64,000 nucleotides of DNA from an uncultured Gemmatimonadales bacterium. GTDB lineage: Bacteria; Gemmatimonadota; Gemmatimonadetes; Longimicrobiales; Gaopeijiaceae. Location: positions 1 to 64,000 of the forward strand of contig CALFPJ010000041.1 of assembly GCA_937919655.1 (NCBI GenBank), given 5' to 3'. The notes beneath the pieces are model-generated. The model saw only the letters and a program-made list of their open reading frames with translations, was not told the DNA's origin and did no database searches. A program made the translations under genes and the position numbers. The first letter of the stretch is position 1; each line of letters begins with the position of its first letter. Of this stretch, positions 16,634 to 25,537 are shown one piece after another.

Positions 16634-17934
16634 CCCCGACTCCCGCAGTGGACGTCGGCGGGCGGGTCATCGCCCGCAACGCTTTGTTCAACCTGTTGGG
16701 CCAGGGTCTGCCTTTGGGCGTGGCCCTTGTGGCAGTCCCCATCCTGCTCCGAGAACTTGGCGCCGCCCGCTTCGGAATCTTGGGCCTGGTGTGGATGTTT
16801 GCCACGATCTTCGGCGATTTGGGCTTCGGTCGTGCCGGGACCCGCTTTGCCGCTGAGGCCTTAGGGGCAGGCCGAGTCGGGCATCTCCGTCACATCGCGG
16901 GTGTCACGGTGGCCGCACAAGTCATCCTGGGCCTCGCCCTTGGGGCGCTGCTCGCCGCGCTATCCGGTGTGCTGTCGGGCTCTGTACTCAATATCGAACC
17001 GGCTCTCGCCGACGAGGCACGCCTGAGTTTTCTCGTCCTTTCGGTGTCGGTTCCAGTCCTCATGGTCGGCGGCGCCTTCCGGGGCTTCTTGGAGGCGCAG
17101 CAACGCTTCGGTGTCGTAAACATCGTTCGGTTTTGGACCAGTACCTTGACCTACCTCCTTCCGTTGGTGGTTTTGGCCGCTGGCGGGGGTGTCGTGGCGA
17201 TTGTGTGTGCCTTGGTGGTACTTCGTTCGTTAGGCGTTGCGGCGTTCTGGGCAGCCGCACGTTCGTTTTGGTGCGTGCAGCAGCAGGTCGGTGACGGATC
17301 GCCCCCGGCGTTGAGAGAGATCCTCACTTTCGGAACCTGGGTCACCGTGTCCACCGTGGTTTCTCCGGTCCTGGTGTACGCCGATCGATTTCTGCTCGGC
17401 TCGTTGGTGTCCGTCGCCGCGGTGGGTGTCTATACCGCCCCATACGAAGTCATTACTCGGATCCTGCTGGTCCCGGCGGCCTTGGCGTCTACACTCTTTC
17501 CCGCCGTCAGCGCCTTGGCCGGTATGGGCGTGGACGAGGGGCTGCGGCGGACGAGCCGTCGGTCTGTCGCCGTCGTCGTGGCGTTGGTCGCACCCGTGGC
17601 GATCACCTTCATGTTGTTCGCCGAGCCCCTGCTGGGGGTGTGGCTCGGTGCAGAGGCTACCCCCGAGATGGTGAGGGCCCTGCAGTTGCTGGCGCCTGGA
17701 GTGATGCTTAATGCGATGGCCTTTATACCCTTCTCGGTCCTCCAGGGGGTGGGTCGCGCGGACCTGACCGGCAAGTTCCACCTGTTAGAGCTGCCCATAC
17801 ATGGGGCCCTGGCCTGGTGGCTTATCGGGCGGTTCGGCGTGGCTGGCGCGGCGGCAGCCTGGAGCCTCCGCGCGGCTATTGACGCGGCTCTGCTGTTCGG
17901 CGCTGCCCATCAAGTTACCCGGAGGGCGGCGTGA
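16627..17934 (+). CDS. Lipid-linked oligosaccharide flippase (Wzx-like)
   Basis: Polytopic inner-membrane protein of about 435 residues with roughly 12 hydrophobic helices and the MATE/RfbX-like N-terminus NALFNLLGQGLPLGVALVAVP, followed by the loop LRELGAARFGILGLVW. Expected role is flipping undecaprenyl-diphosphate repeat units to the periplasm. The start is uncertain: a TTG at 16627 follows GGAGAGG (16613-16619) with 7-nt spacing and overlaps asnB by 7 bp; a GTG at 16648 is the alternative. The frame is open well upstream inside asnB, which is not meaningful. Confidence 0.88.
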   Translation: MVAPTPAVDVGGRVIARNALFNLLGQGLPLGVALVAVPILLRELGAARFGILGLVWMFATIFGDLGFGRAGTRFAAEALGAGRVGHLRHIAGVTVAAQVILGLALGALLAALSGVLSGSVLNIEPALADEARLSFLVLSVSVPVLMVGGAFRGFLEAQQRFGVVNIVRFWTSTLTYLLPLVVLAAGGGVVAIVCALVVLRSLGVAAFWAAARSFWCVQQQVGDGSPPALREILTFGTWVTVSTVVSPVLVYADRFLLGSLVSVAAVGVYTAPYEVITRILLVPAALASTLFPAVSALAGMGVDEGLRRTSRRSVAVVVALVAPVAITFMLFAEPLLGVWLGAEATPEMVRALQLLAPGVMLNAMAFIPFSVLQGVGRADLTGKFHLLELPIHGALAWWLIGRFGVAGAAAAWSLRAAIDAALLFGAAHQVTRRAA

Positions 17935-18920
17935 GCATGCCGGACCTCTCAGTCGTCGTCGTTACGTGGAACGTTCGCGACCTCACCCTCGAGTGCTTAC
18001 AGTCCGTGATGGCCGCTCCCGGCCTAGGAGACGTCCAAGTGGTGGTTGTGGACAACGCCTCCTCCGACGGGACTGTCGAAGCCGTCCAGACGTTGTTCCC
18101 GGACGCGCAAGTGATTGCGTCGGACCGCAACCTTGGCTTTCCGGTGGCAAACAACCTCGGCATTGCCCAAGCGACCGGACGCCATGTGCTCCTTCTAAAC
18201 CCCGACACCGTGGTTGGGCCTGAGGCCCTTGCTGCATGCGTCGCTGCGCTGGACGCCGATCCTGCGCTCGGGGCAGTGGGTTGCAGGCTCACATTTGCGG
18301 ACGGACGGACCCAATACGAGTGCGGCCGCCGTGCATACAGGCTCATTCACCTGGCTTGGGAAGCGCTGTATCTCCAGGTCCTCTTTCCGAGGAGTCCCGT
18401 TTTTGCCCATCAACTCATGGGGGATTGGGACCACAAAGATGACCGCGACGTGGAGGCGCTGTCCGGCGCTTTCATGATGCTGCGCCGCGAAGCCTTGAAC
18501 GGCGTCGGGGGGGTCCCCACCGAGCTCTTCATGTACCACGAGGATCTGGCACTCTGCCTTCGCCTCCGCAAGGCGGGATGGCGATTACGGTGCGTTGGAC
18601 AAGTGTCGACGATCCACCACGGTGGGGCCTCGTCGTCGCGGTCGCCCTCGGCCTTCGAACTCTTGGAGGGAGAGGTACGGGTCCGCCTGATCCGGGAACG
18701 GTCGGGTGTGTTCTGGGGATTGCTCGCCCGACTGCTCTTCGGTGTGCGCCAAATCGTGCGTCTCGGGGTGGCACTGGTCGTCCAACTTCCGGGCGGGGGT
18801 CGTATCCGTCGGCGCTACCCAACGGTAGCCTCTGTGGGCAAGCAGGCTCGTCTCTTGGCGTGGACGGTAGCGCCGCGGTTCGTGCTGGCTGACCTCCCCG
18901 GAGGGGGCGCCGAGGTGTGA
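17931..18920 (+). CDS. Glycosyltransferase family 2
   Basis: GT-A fold transferase of 329 residues resembling rhamnosyl-type GT2 enzymes. Visible are LSVVVVTWNVRDLTLECLQSV at the start, VVDNASSDGTV, RNLGFPVANN, the DxD-like LLLNPDT, and DVEALSGAFMMLRREAL for acceptor binding. Helices near the C-terminus may touch the membrane. GTG at 17931 follows GGAGG at 17921-17925 and overlaps the flippase stop; an ATG two codons later is possible. It presumably adds one residue of the repeat unit; donor unknown. Confidence 0.92.
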   Translation: MSMPDLSVVVVTWNVRDLTLECLQSVMAAPGLGDVQVVVVDNASSDGTVEAVQTLFPDAQVIASDRNLGFPVANNLGIAQATGRHVLLLNPDTVVGPEALAACVAALDADPALGAVGCRLTFADGRTQYECGRRAYRLIHLAWEALYLQVLFPRSPVFAHQLMGDWDHKDDRDVEALSGAFMMLRREALNGVGGVPTELFMYHEDLALCLRLRKAGWRLRCVGQVSTIHHGGASSSRSPSAFELLEGEVRVRLIRERSGVFWGLLARLLFGVRQIVRLGVALVVQLPGGGRIRRRYPTVASVGKQARLLAWTVAPRFVLADLPGGGAEV

Positions 18921-20056
18921 AGATACGTCCGAAAGTCCTCTTCGTGGGGCCGACACCCCCACCGCTACACGGTCCGTCCATTTACGTACACATGATCCTC
19001 AACGCCCCGACCGTCAACAACGCCGTGGAACTCATCCACCTCGACATTTCGGACCGTCGGGATCTCGGCAACATCGGGCGCCTGGACGTACGCAACGTTC
19101 GCTTGGCGCTAGAGCACCTGGTTCGGGCGGCGTGGATCTGTATGACTCGGCGGCCAGACGTAGTCTACGTCCAACCCTCGCAGAACTCCCTGGCCTACCT
19201 TCGTGACGCCGGGTTCATTTTCCTTGGATGGCTCGTGGGTGCGCGGGTCGTGGTACATCTGCACGGCGAGTCTTTTGCGCACTTCAGGGAGGGCGCGAAT
19301 CCTGCCGTGCGCCTGCTGATCGACGTGACCCATGCTCGGGTGACGGAAGCGTGGGTGCTGGGGCACGACCTGCGTGGCCAGTTCCAGAACTTGGTGCCGG
19401 CGGGAAGAATCCGGGTGCTGCCCAACGGGATCCCTCGGGCGATGCAGGAGCGTGTCGAGGCGGCTCTAATGGAACGGAGTGATGGACTCTTTCACGTGCT
19501 CCACCTCGGGCAGTTGGCGCGAAGTAAAGGCACGGACCGGGTGGTCCGCGCCGTGGCGGAGCTTAGGGCCCGCGGCGTGGACGCGCGACTGACACTGGCT
19601 GGTGGCTGGGGCTCTGCTGATGACGAACGCGCCCTCTCCTCGCTGATCGCCGAGCTGGGCGGCGACTGGCTTCACCAAGCCGGAGTCGTAGACGGTGACG
19701 CCAAGGCGGAGTTGTTAGCAGGGGCAGACGTATTTGTCCTCGCCTCACGCTTCCCACCCGGAGAGGGGCAGCCCCTCGCGGTACTCGAGGCGATGGCTGC
19801 CAGCGTTGCTGTCGTTGCAACCCCTCGCGGGGCGATTCCGGAGACGCTTGCCTGGGGCAAAGCGGGACGGTTGGTGGACGTGGACGCGAGCGAGTCGCTA
19901 GCCGACGCGTTGGAAGTTCTTGCCCGTGACCCCGAAGGATGCCGCGCCCTCGGTCGCGCCGGCCGCGAGCGGTTCCTAGCGGAGTACACGGAGGGGGCGT
20001 GCACCGAGCGTGTGGCCCTAGGGCTGCGCGCCGTCGCCGCTCGGGGATCGAGTTGA
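18917..20056 (+). CDS. Glycosyltransferase family 4
   Basis: GT-B transferase of 379 residues. The N-terminal acceptor domain opens GPTPPPLHGPSIYVHM and has VVHLHGESFAHFREG. The C-terminal nucleotide-sugar domain has LHLGQLARSKGTDRVVRA and the E-x7-E type motif PPGEGQPLAVLEAMA followed by VVATPRGAIPE. It retains nucleotide-sugar configuration as GT4 enzymes do. GTG start overlaps the GT2 stop and its stop overlaps the polymerase start, so translation is coupled along flippase-GT2-GT4-polymerase. Confidence 0.92.
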   Translation: MKIRPKVLFVGPTPPPLHGPSIYVHMILNAPTVNNAVELIHLDISDRRDLGNIGRLDVRNVRLALEHLVRAAWICMTRRPDVVYVQPSQNSLAYLRDAGFIFLGWLVGARVVVHLHGESFAHFREGANPAVRLLIDVTHARVTEAWVLGHDLRGQFQNLVPAGRIRVLPNGIPRAMQERVEAALMERSDGLFHVLHLGQLARSKGTDRVVRAVAELRARGVDARLTLAGGWGSADDERALSSLIAELGGDWLHQAGVVDGDAKAELLAGADVFVLASRFPPGEGQPLAVLEAMAASVAVVATPRGAIPETLAWGKAGRLVDVDASESLADALEVLARDPEGCRALGRAGRERFLAEYTEGACTERVALGLRAVAARGSS

Positions 20057-21546
20057 GCACGCCAGTCATCCCCCCCGATCCCTCGCGGGACAAGGCTTCA
20101 GCTTCAGGGGCTGGGGCGTGGAGGCCCTGGGCGCTGGCGGGCGGCCTTGCCTTGGTTGTGGGCGTGGCGTCGGCGGTCCTGGCGTGGGCTCCATGGATCG
20201 CTGCAGGGCTCGTCTTCGGCGGCGCGCTTCTTGCGGTGACCGTGATCTGGCCGCTGCCAGTCGTGACTGTTCTCCTGTTCCTCGGTCCCCTCGATCTGGC
20301 GTTCCTGACCGGTGGTTTCAAGGGGCTATTCGAGCAGTTCGGGGGGTTGGACATGAACGGCATCCGCCTCGTCGGCGTTACGGCGGGCCTCGGGCTGCTC
20401 ATCCTAGGAAATCGGGCAGAGTGGGGGCGCATTCGAGAGGCGCCGGTCCGGTGGTACGCCATGTTTCTGGTGTACGCTTCCTTGTCGTTGCTGGTGTCCG
20501 GGGATCCAGGAGAAGGTCTGCGCCTGCTGTTCAAGTTGGCGTGGCCGCTCCTGATCTACCTCACCGTCACAGCGCCGCAACGCACGTCCGCCGAGATCGA
20601 CCGGGTGGTCGACTGGATTCTGGTAGGCGCGACCATCCTGATCTTGATCAACCCGTTCTTTGTGCTGGGCGGCAATGTAGTGGTTGAGGTTTCAGGTGAC
20701 GTCCGTGTGGGTGGCGCAGGGATCCACCAGAACCCGTTCTCGTTCTACATGCTCGTGATTGTGCTTCTCTCCCTCGGCCGGTTCGCTGGGCGCGCACAGA
20801 TCCGGTACGTCCTCCTAGCACTCGCGGCCATTTTTTGGATGGCCCTCACTTTGACCCGAATTACGCTTCTGGCGGGGCTCGTGGCGCTGGCAGCGGCGGG
20901 TCTTTACGGCTCTATCGCGCGCCGGCAGTACCGCCCCGTGGTGGTGTCACTGGGTCTCGCTACCGTCATCGCTGCGGCCCTCACACCCGTGGTGTTAACG
21001 CGTACGTTTGGCTACATACCGGGACCGGGAGAACTGATAGGGCTCCTGACCGACCCGGTGGCGCTATACGGCCTAATCAATTGGCAGGGCCGAGAGCTGC
21101 TCTGGGGCGTACTCGTGACAGCATGGATGGCAAGCCCGCTGGTGGGACTCGGCTTAGGTTCATCCAGCGGGATCCTAAAGAGTCTCTTCACTCGGGAAAT
21201 GGGGACGGTTGCCCACAACGAGTATGTGCGTTTGGGCACCGATACGGGCTTCCTTGGCATCGGCTTGTTTTTCACCGCCATGATGTCGTGGATTCGGCTC
21301 ATCGTGACGCTGAAGGGAGGGGACGACCCGCGCGTTCAGGAAGTGGCGCTCCCGGCCCTCTCAGTGGTCCTGGCATGGGGGGTCGTGTCAATCACGGACA
21401 ACGCCTTCGACTACTACGCTCCGTTTACCCAGTACGCGGGCTTTTTGGTCGGGGCTAGCGTCGTGACGGCTCGGGATCTTCGCCAATCCGGTCTGCGCCA
21501 ATCCAGGCCGGGGCAGCCTGAACCTGCTAAGTCTGGGATCGAGTAA
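20053..21546 (+). CDS. O-antigen polymerase/ligase family membrane protein
   Basis: Polytopic protein of 497 residues with about 11 hydrophobic segments and the Wzy_C/O-antigen ligase periplasmic loop region. After the loop with LINWQGRELLWGVLVTAW comes SPLVGLGLGSSSGI and VAHNEYVRLGTDTGFLG, where the H-N-E-Y motif is typical of the family. It would polymerise or ligate lipid-linked repeats. Start is TTG at 20053 overlapping the GT4 stop (TTGA), with only a weak GGGG ribosome-binding site. The C-terminal QYAGFLVGA segment has a diverged echo at 26655-26690 beside the second sugar-transferase copy. Confidence 0.88.
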   Translation: MSTPVIPPDPSRDKASASGAGAWRPWALAGGLALVVGVASAVLAWAPWIAAGLVFGGALLAVTVIWPLPVVTVLLFLGPLDLAFLTGGFKGLFEQFGGLDMNGIRLVGVTAGLGLLILGNRAEWGRIREAPVRWYAMFLVYASLSLLVSGDPGEGLRLLFKLAWPLLIYLTVTAPQRTSAEIDRVVDWILVGATILILINPFFVLGGNVVVEVSGDVRVGGAGIHQNPFSFYMLVIVLLSLGRFAGRAQIRYVLLALAAIFWMALTLTRITLLAGLVALAAAGLYGSIARRQYRPVVVSLGLATVIAAALTPVVLTRTFGYIPGPGELIGLLTDPVALYGLINWQGRELLWGVLVTAWMASPLVGLGLGSSSGILKSLFTREMGTVAHNEYVRLGTDTGFLGIGLFFTAMMSWIRLIVTLKGGDDPRVQEVALPALSVVLAWGVVSITDNAFDYYAPFTQYAGFLVGASVVTARDLRQSGLRQSRPGQPEPAKSGIE

Positions 21547-21630
21547 CCGAACCCTTTGGAAGCAGTATCACGATCCCGTACCTTCGCCGCGATGCAAATC
21601 TTGCACTAACGCAATAACAAGCTGCGAAGT

Positions 21631-22625
21631 GCACACATGGCTCAATAGGCGCCGTCACCCTTGAGTACCGCGGGGATCGTCCGAATCAGGATCTTGAGAT
21701 CCGTCCAGAGACTCCAGTCCTGGATGTAGTCGAGATCGAGGCGCACCCATTCGTCGAAGCTGGTGATGTTGCTGCGGCCGCCGACTTGCCAGTAACAGGT
21801 AATACCCGGGATCACCGCCAATTTGCCCCTCTGCCACGGGGCGAACTGGGCCCATTCGTCCGGCAACGGTGGTCGTGGGCCGACCAGACTCATGTCGCCC
21901 CGGATCACGTTCCAGAGTTGGGGGAGCTCATCGATCGAGTACTTCCTCAAGAACGCACCCACGCTAGTGACGCGGGGATCCTGCCGAATCTTGAACGCGG
22001 GGCCGTCCATATGGTTGAGGTGCAGGAGATCAACCTTTCTTACCTCTGCGTTCTGCACCATCGTCCGGAGCTTGAAGCCAGGGAAGCGCCGACCTCGGTA
22101 GCCAACGTAATCGCACACGTACAGCACCGGTCCCTTGGATGTCACGCGAACGACGATTGCCGCGGCCAGAATCACAGGCGACAGCAGCAGCAGCACCAAG
22201 CCTGCGCCAGCGACGTCGAACCCCCGCTTGAAGCTCTGGGCGGCCCGCCACCTTCTCTCTCGAGATCGGATCGGCAAAAAGTCGTCCCAAGGCACCGAAA
22301 TGGCAGTCGATAGTGGCGGCGCGTGGGTGCCCTCTCGTCCATGTTCTTCCAGGTCGGCTGCCCCGCGATTATGCCCGTGGAGGAGAGGATGACCGTTCAC
22401 ACTGTGGCCGTTGGCCGGAGCGTCCACCGGCAGGAGGCGTCCTTCTATCCTGGCATGTCCGCTAGAGCCGTCACGCAACACCCGACCGTTGCTCACAGGT
22501 CGCTTAGCCTCAACGTCCCCAGCCAAAATAACGGCCTCCTCAACTTCGGGAGGCCGCTCGACGGTGGGAGCTGGTACGGAATCCGGATCGGGCCTCATGC
22601 GGACAGGACTCTGGGAAGTGAGGTC
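21631..22625. repeat. 995-bp direct repeat, copy A (holds a sugar-transferase gene)
   Basis: By eye identical to 26690-27684, offset exactly 5059 bp, in the same orientation. It begins at GCACACATGGCTC just downstream of the transferase stop and ends 27 bp before its start codon at GAAGTGAGGTC. Beyond both edges the two loci diverge but keep weak similarity. It is a long homology for recombination and brackets the second exporter/Wzz pair. Confidence 0.93.
21642..22598 (-). CDS. Undecaprenyl-phosphate sugar phosphotransferase (monotopic PGT), copy A
   Basis: Starts a repeat unit by transferring sugar-1-phosphate from a UDP-sugar to undecaprenyl phosphate. The 318-residue protein has a disordered Pro/Glu/Arg-rich N-terminus of about 115 residues, one hydrophobic (re-entrant) helix GLVLLLLSPVILAAAIVVRV, then the catalytic domain with the Asp-Glu dyad in YSIDELPQLWNVIRGDMSLVGPRP and PGITCYWQVGGRSN. 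It lacks the extra N-terminal TM helices of WbaP. The frame is open a further 67 codons upstream, but MRPDPDSV at 22598 is the start shared with copy B; the extra codons lie in diverged sequence. Convergent to the polymerase gene. Confidence 0.9.
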   Translation of the reverse strand: MRPDPDSVPAPTVERPPEVEEAVILAGDVEAKRPVSNGRVLRDGSSGHARIEGRLLPVDAPANGHSVNGHPLLHGHNRGAADLEEHGREGTHAPPLSTAISVPWDDFLPIRSRERRWRAAQSFKRGFDVAGAGLVLLLLSPVILAAAIVVRVTSKGPVLYVCDYVGYRGRRFPGFKLRTMVQNAEVRKVDLLHLNHMDGPAFKIRQDPRVTSVGAFLRKYSIDELPQLWNVIRGDMSLVGPRPPLPDEWAQFAPWQRGKLAVIPGITCYWQVGGRSNITSFDEWVRLDLDYIQDWSLWTDLKILIRTIPAVLKGDGAY

Positions 22626-22749
22626 GGGGTCAGATGGGTTGGCGGACTTGGGCAGAGTGCCAAGCCTATTCAAGAAAACGCCTACCACCTCTATATGCAA
22701 GCAGAAAGCCTCCGGTGAGGATGCGAGGGAGAACGAATGCCAATGACCC

Positions 22750-22905
22750 GACGCACATGCGTTTCGCGCCTCCAAGGCCAGCGACAACGGCACCGCCAAT
22801 CACTGCGGCCGGAACTCCATTCCTCTCCTCCGCGCTCAATTGTGCGGCGGGCTTTGGTCAACGGTTCCCAGTCGAGGCCACCTGCAGGTGGCGGAGCTAT
22901 TGGCC
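22750..22905 (-). pseudogene. Remnant of the 3' end of an RCC1-repeat lipoprotein gene
   Basis: The stretch matches the 3' part of the intact RCC1 gene at 27809-28909. Shared segments include CGCACATGCGTT, CAAGGCCAGCG, CAACGGCACCGCCA and CCCAGTCGAGGCC. Translated on the minus strand in two frames it gives GLDWEPLTKARRT and PAAVIGGAVVAGLGGAKR, versus GLDWDTLPEARPT and PAAIAGGAVVALALGGRN in the intact gene. No continuous frame survives. It sits upstream of sugar-transferase copy A exactly as the intact gene sits upstream of copy B, showing that the duplicated block was once larger. Confidence 0.7.
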
Positions 22906-22915
22906 TCGACCAAAG
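22852..22915. repeat. Compound inverted repeat within the RCC1 remnant
   Basis: CTTTGGTC (22852-22859) and TCGAGGCC (22872-22879) are both matched by the contiguous right arm GGCCTCGACCAAAG (22902-22915). The loop itself holds the 14-nt palindrome CCACCTGCAGGTGG. There is no T-tract. It may be a chance product of decay or a structured RNA/regulatory site upstream of the SLBB gene. No gene is visible in 22906-23064. Confidence 0.45.
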
Positions 22916-23064
22916 TCAGGCCGAGATGTCGGTTGCAGCTAGGGGCCCTACAAGCTAGATATGTCTGGGCCAAAACGCCACCAAGGGCCGCCTAGTTGTG
23001 CCCTGCGTCTTGAAGTTCAAAACTTCTCACCGGTCCAGAACCCATTCCGACCTATCGAGATGTC

Positions 23065-25509
23065 ATGAATTGGAAGCCGCTCCTCGGTGTAGTGCTAGTC
23101 TTGTCGGGCGCGTTTGGGACGCCCAGTTTGACCGCCCAAGATGCCACCCGGCGCGAGATTCAGCGCCTTGCTGGGCGACAGATGAGTACGACGGAGGTCC
23201 TCGACGGACTTCGGCGCTCGGGTATGTCGCGGGCCGAGGTGACGAGCCGTCTGGAGCAGCAAGGGCTCGATGCTTCGATGGCTGATGGGTACTTCGACGT
23301 CCTCGAGGGACGGGCCGAATCCGCACCAGAACCCGGCCAGGCTTTTCTTGCGGCGCTTGGGCAGATGGGGATCGTGTCCTCTTTTTCGGATGAGGCCGCT
23401 TCGGGTGAGGCCGCTTTGGGAGACTCTGTGGCGGGTGTCGTTCATGCGAGCGACTCGTCGCGGGCTTTGGACGAAGCACTACCCGTTTTCGGGAGGGCGG
23501 TCTTCGGTTCACCATCGTCCCGCTTCGACCCTCTCCAAATGGGTCCGGTAGATCCGAGCTACCGACTCGGACCGAGCGACGAGATCCGTCTCATCCTCAC
23601 CGGTGATGTGGAGTTGGCGTACCAACCAACCGTGACTCGTGAGGGCTTCATCGTCATCCCGGACGTGGGCCAGGTGTTCGTTAATGGGCTGACACTCTCC
23701 GCCCTCGAGAACACGCTTTACGATCGCCTTGGGAGGGTGTATAGCGGGGTACAAAGAGGTACTAACGCCACCACGTTTTTCAACGTCTCACTCGGGCGAC
23801 TGCGAACCAACCAGGTCTTTCTGATCGGTGAGGTGGAGTCTCCCGGAACGCGTCAGATCAGTTCGGTCGCGAGCATCTTCAATGCGCTACACAGCGCCGG
23901 TGGTCCCACAGCGGGCGGGTCGTTCCGCCAGGTTCTCGTTCGTCGCGGAGTGGAGACGGTGTCGACCGCTGATCTCTACGGATACCTCCTGACTGGCGAC
24001 GTGTCAGATGACATTCGGCTCGAACATGGTGACGTGGTGTTCGTCCCCCTCGCTGGACCTCAGGTGCAGATCACTGGCGAGGTTCGTCGGAGCGCTATCT
24101 ACGAAATGAAGGACGGGGAAGGTATTCGGGAAGCGATTGGCTTTGCCGGAGGGCTAACGGCGGAGGGTGACCCCGAACGGATCTTGATCGATCGCGTGAT
24201 CCCGTCGGCGGAGCGTCTCGGTCAGCTCCAGCGGCGAGTAGTCGCGGTGAATCTTGCCGATCTTGCACCCAACTCCGTGGTCCCATTGTACGATGGTGAT
24301 GTGGTTCGGGTCTTCGGTGTCAGGGATATGCGGCGAACTCGAGTCAGCCTAGAGGGGCCGGTGCTCCGGCCTGGGGATTATGAATTGCTTCCTGGTATGA
24401 CCATGTGGAATCTGATCCGGCAGGCGGGTGGCCTGTTGCCTGACGCTTTTCGGCCTGTGGGTCACGTTTCCAGGTTAAACGAAGCCGACTCGACCCGGAC
24501 ACTGATGCGGGTATCGCTCGAGGATGACGCGTCGGGAGGGTCACTGGACGACATCGAGCTGGTGGATCAGGATCTCGTCACGGTGTTTGGAAACGCACGT
24601 CTTAAGGTCCCAGAGACAGTGAATATCATTGGGTTGGTGAAAGAGCCGGGGACCTTTGAGCTGGCCCGAGGAATGACGGCGGAGGACCTCATTCTCAGTG
24701 CTGGCGGGTTCTCCGAAGCGGCGAATGGGCTTGCCGTCGAGGTGGTTCGTCCGCAGCCCGGTCTTACCCGCAGTGATACTATCGGTGTGAGCTTCAACGT
24801 CTCGCTGACCGGCCAGGTGCCCTGGACGCTGGACGACGGCACCACAGTCACGGGGACGACTTCGGAGACCTCCTTCGTGCTCGAGGACGGGGATCGCTTG
24901 TATGTGCGGCCGCTTCCTGGCTACGTGGAGGTAGAGTCTCTTTCCGTTTCTGGCGAGGTCTCTCGACCGGGTTTGTATGGCTTGCGCTATAGATCGGAGC
25001 GGGTTGCAGCGATTGTGGCTCGCGCTGGGGGCCTTACGCCTGAAGCGTACGTTCCCGGTGCCCGTTTGGTTCGGGACAGTGCGACGGTCTCGTTGGATCT
25101 CGCGCGAGCACTCAGGGAACCCGGTGGGCAATCTGACCTTGTCGTTTTCGCTGGCGACCGACTCGAGGTTCCACAATATGACGGGACCGTCTTGGTTACC
25201 GGGGCCGTGAGAGTGGTATCTCGTATCCCCTTCGAGCGAGGACTCAGCTTGGGTGACTACGTGGAGCGCGCGGGTGGGGCCGGCGACCGTGCCGACCGGG
25301 GTAAGGCCTACATCCAATATCCGAATGGTCAACTCGATGTGACGGGGAGGTTCTTGTTTTTACGAAAGGACCCAGGGGTTGAGCCTGGAAGTACGATTGT
25401 TATCCCCGAAAAGCCTGAGGATGATCAGGGCTTCAGTCTGGATCTGCTCTTGACGCGCACGCTGTCGATCATCGGGACTCTGGCGACGGTCTTGATTGCG
25501 ACACGGTAG
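23065..25509 (+). CDS. Large SLBB-domain polysaccharide export protein
   Basis: Secreted, outer-membrane-associated exporter of 814 residues. A signal peptide ends about residue 24 (LSGAFGTPSLTAQ). An N-terminal helical region, perhaps regulatory, follows (RREIQRLAGRQMSTTEVLDGL). The Poly_export domain starts near 165 (YRLGPSDEIRLILTGDVELAY, TREGFIVIPDVGQVFVNG). At least five SLBB-type domains follow, recognisable as VFLIGEVESPGTRQISS, VQITGEVRRSAIYEM, VSLEGPVLRPGDYELLPGM, VNIIGLVKEPGTFELARGM and LSVSGEVSRPGLYGL. The C-terminus is hydrophobic. Much larger than the exporter at 12442; the Wzz-like gene at 25538 is its likely partner. Confidence 0.9.
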   Translation: MNWKPLLGVVLVLSGAFGTPSLTAQDATRREIQRLAGRQMSTTEVLDGLRRSGMSRAEVTSRLEQQGLDASMADGYFDVLEGRAESAPEPGQAFLAALGQMGIVSSFSDEAASGEAALGDSVAGVVHASDSSRALDEALPVFGRAVFGSPSSRFDPLQMGPVDPSYRLGPSDEIRLILTGDVELAYQPTVTREGFIVIPDVGQVFVNGLTLSALENTLYDRLGRVYSGVQRGTNATTFFNVSLGRLRTNQVFLIGEVESPGTRQISSVASIFNALHSAGGPTAGGSFRQVLVRRGVETVSTADLYGYLLTGDVSDDIRLEHGDVVFVPLAGPQVQITGEVRRSAIYEMKDGEGIREAIGFAGGLTAEGDPERILIDRVIPSAERLGQLQRRVVAVNLADLAPNSVVPLYDGDVVRVFGVRDMRRTRVSLEGPVLRPGDYELLPGMTMWNLIRQAGGLLPDAFRPVGHVSRLNEADSTRTLMRVSLEDDASGGSLDDIELVDQDLVTVFGNARLKVPETVNIIGLVKEPGTFELARGMTAEDLILSAGGFSEAANGLAVEVVRPQPGLTRSDTIGVSFNVSLTGQVPWTLDDGTTVTGTTSETSFVLEDGDRLYVRPLPGYVEVESLSVSGEVSRPGLYGLRYRSERVAAIVARAGGLTPEAYVPGARLVRDSATVSLDLARALREPGGQSDLVVFAGDRLEVPQYDGTVLVTGAVRVVSRIPFERGLSLGDYVERAGGAGDRADRGKAYIQYPNGQLDVTGRFLFLRKDPGVEPGSTIVIPEKPEDDQGFSLDLLLTRTLSIIGTLATVLIATR

Positions 25510-25537
25510 GTGGAAACCCGATGATATGGAGGCACAG

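Noticed and set aside
22599-22799. Longer N-terminus for sugar-transferase copy A
   Set aside because: The extra 67 codons lie in sequence that differs in copy B and overlaps the RCC1 remnant; both copies share the MRPDPDSV start.
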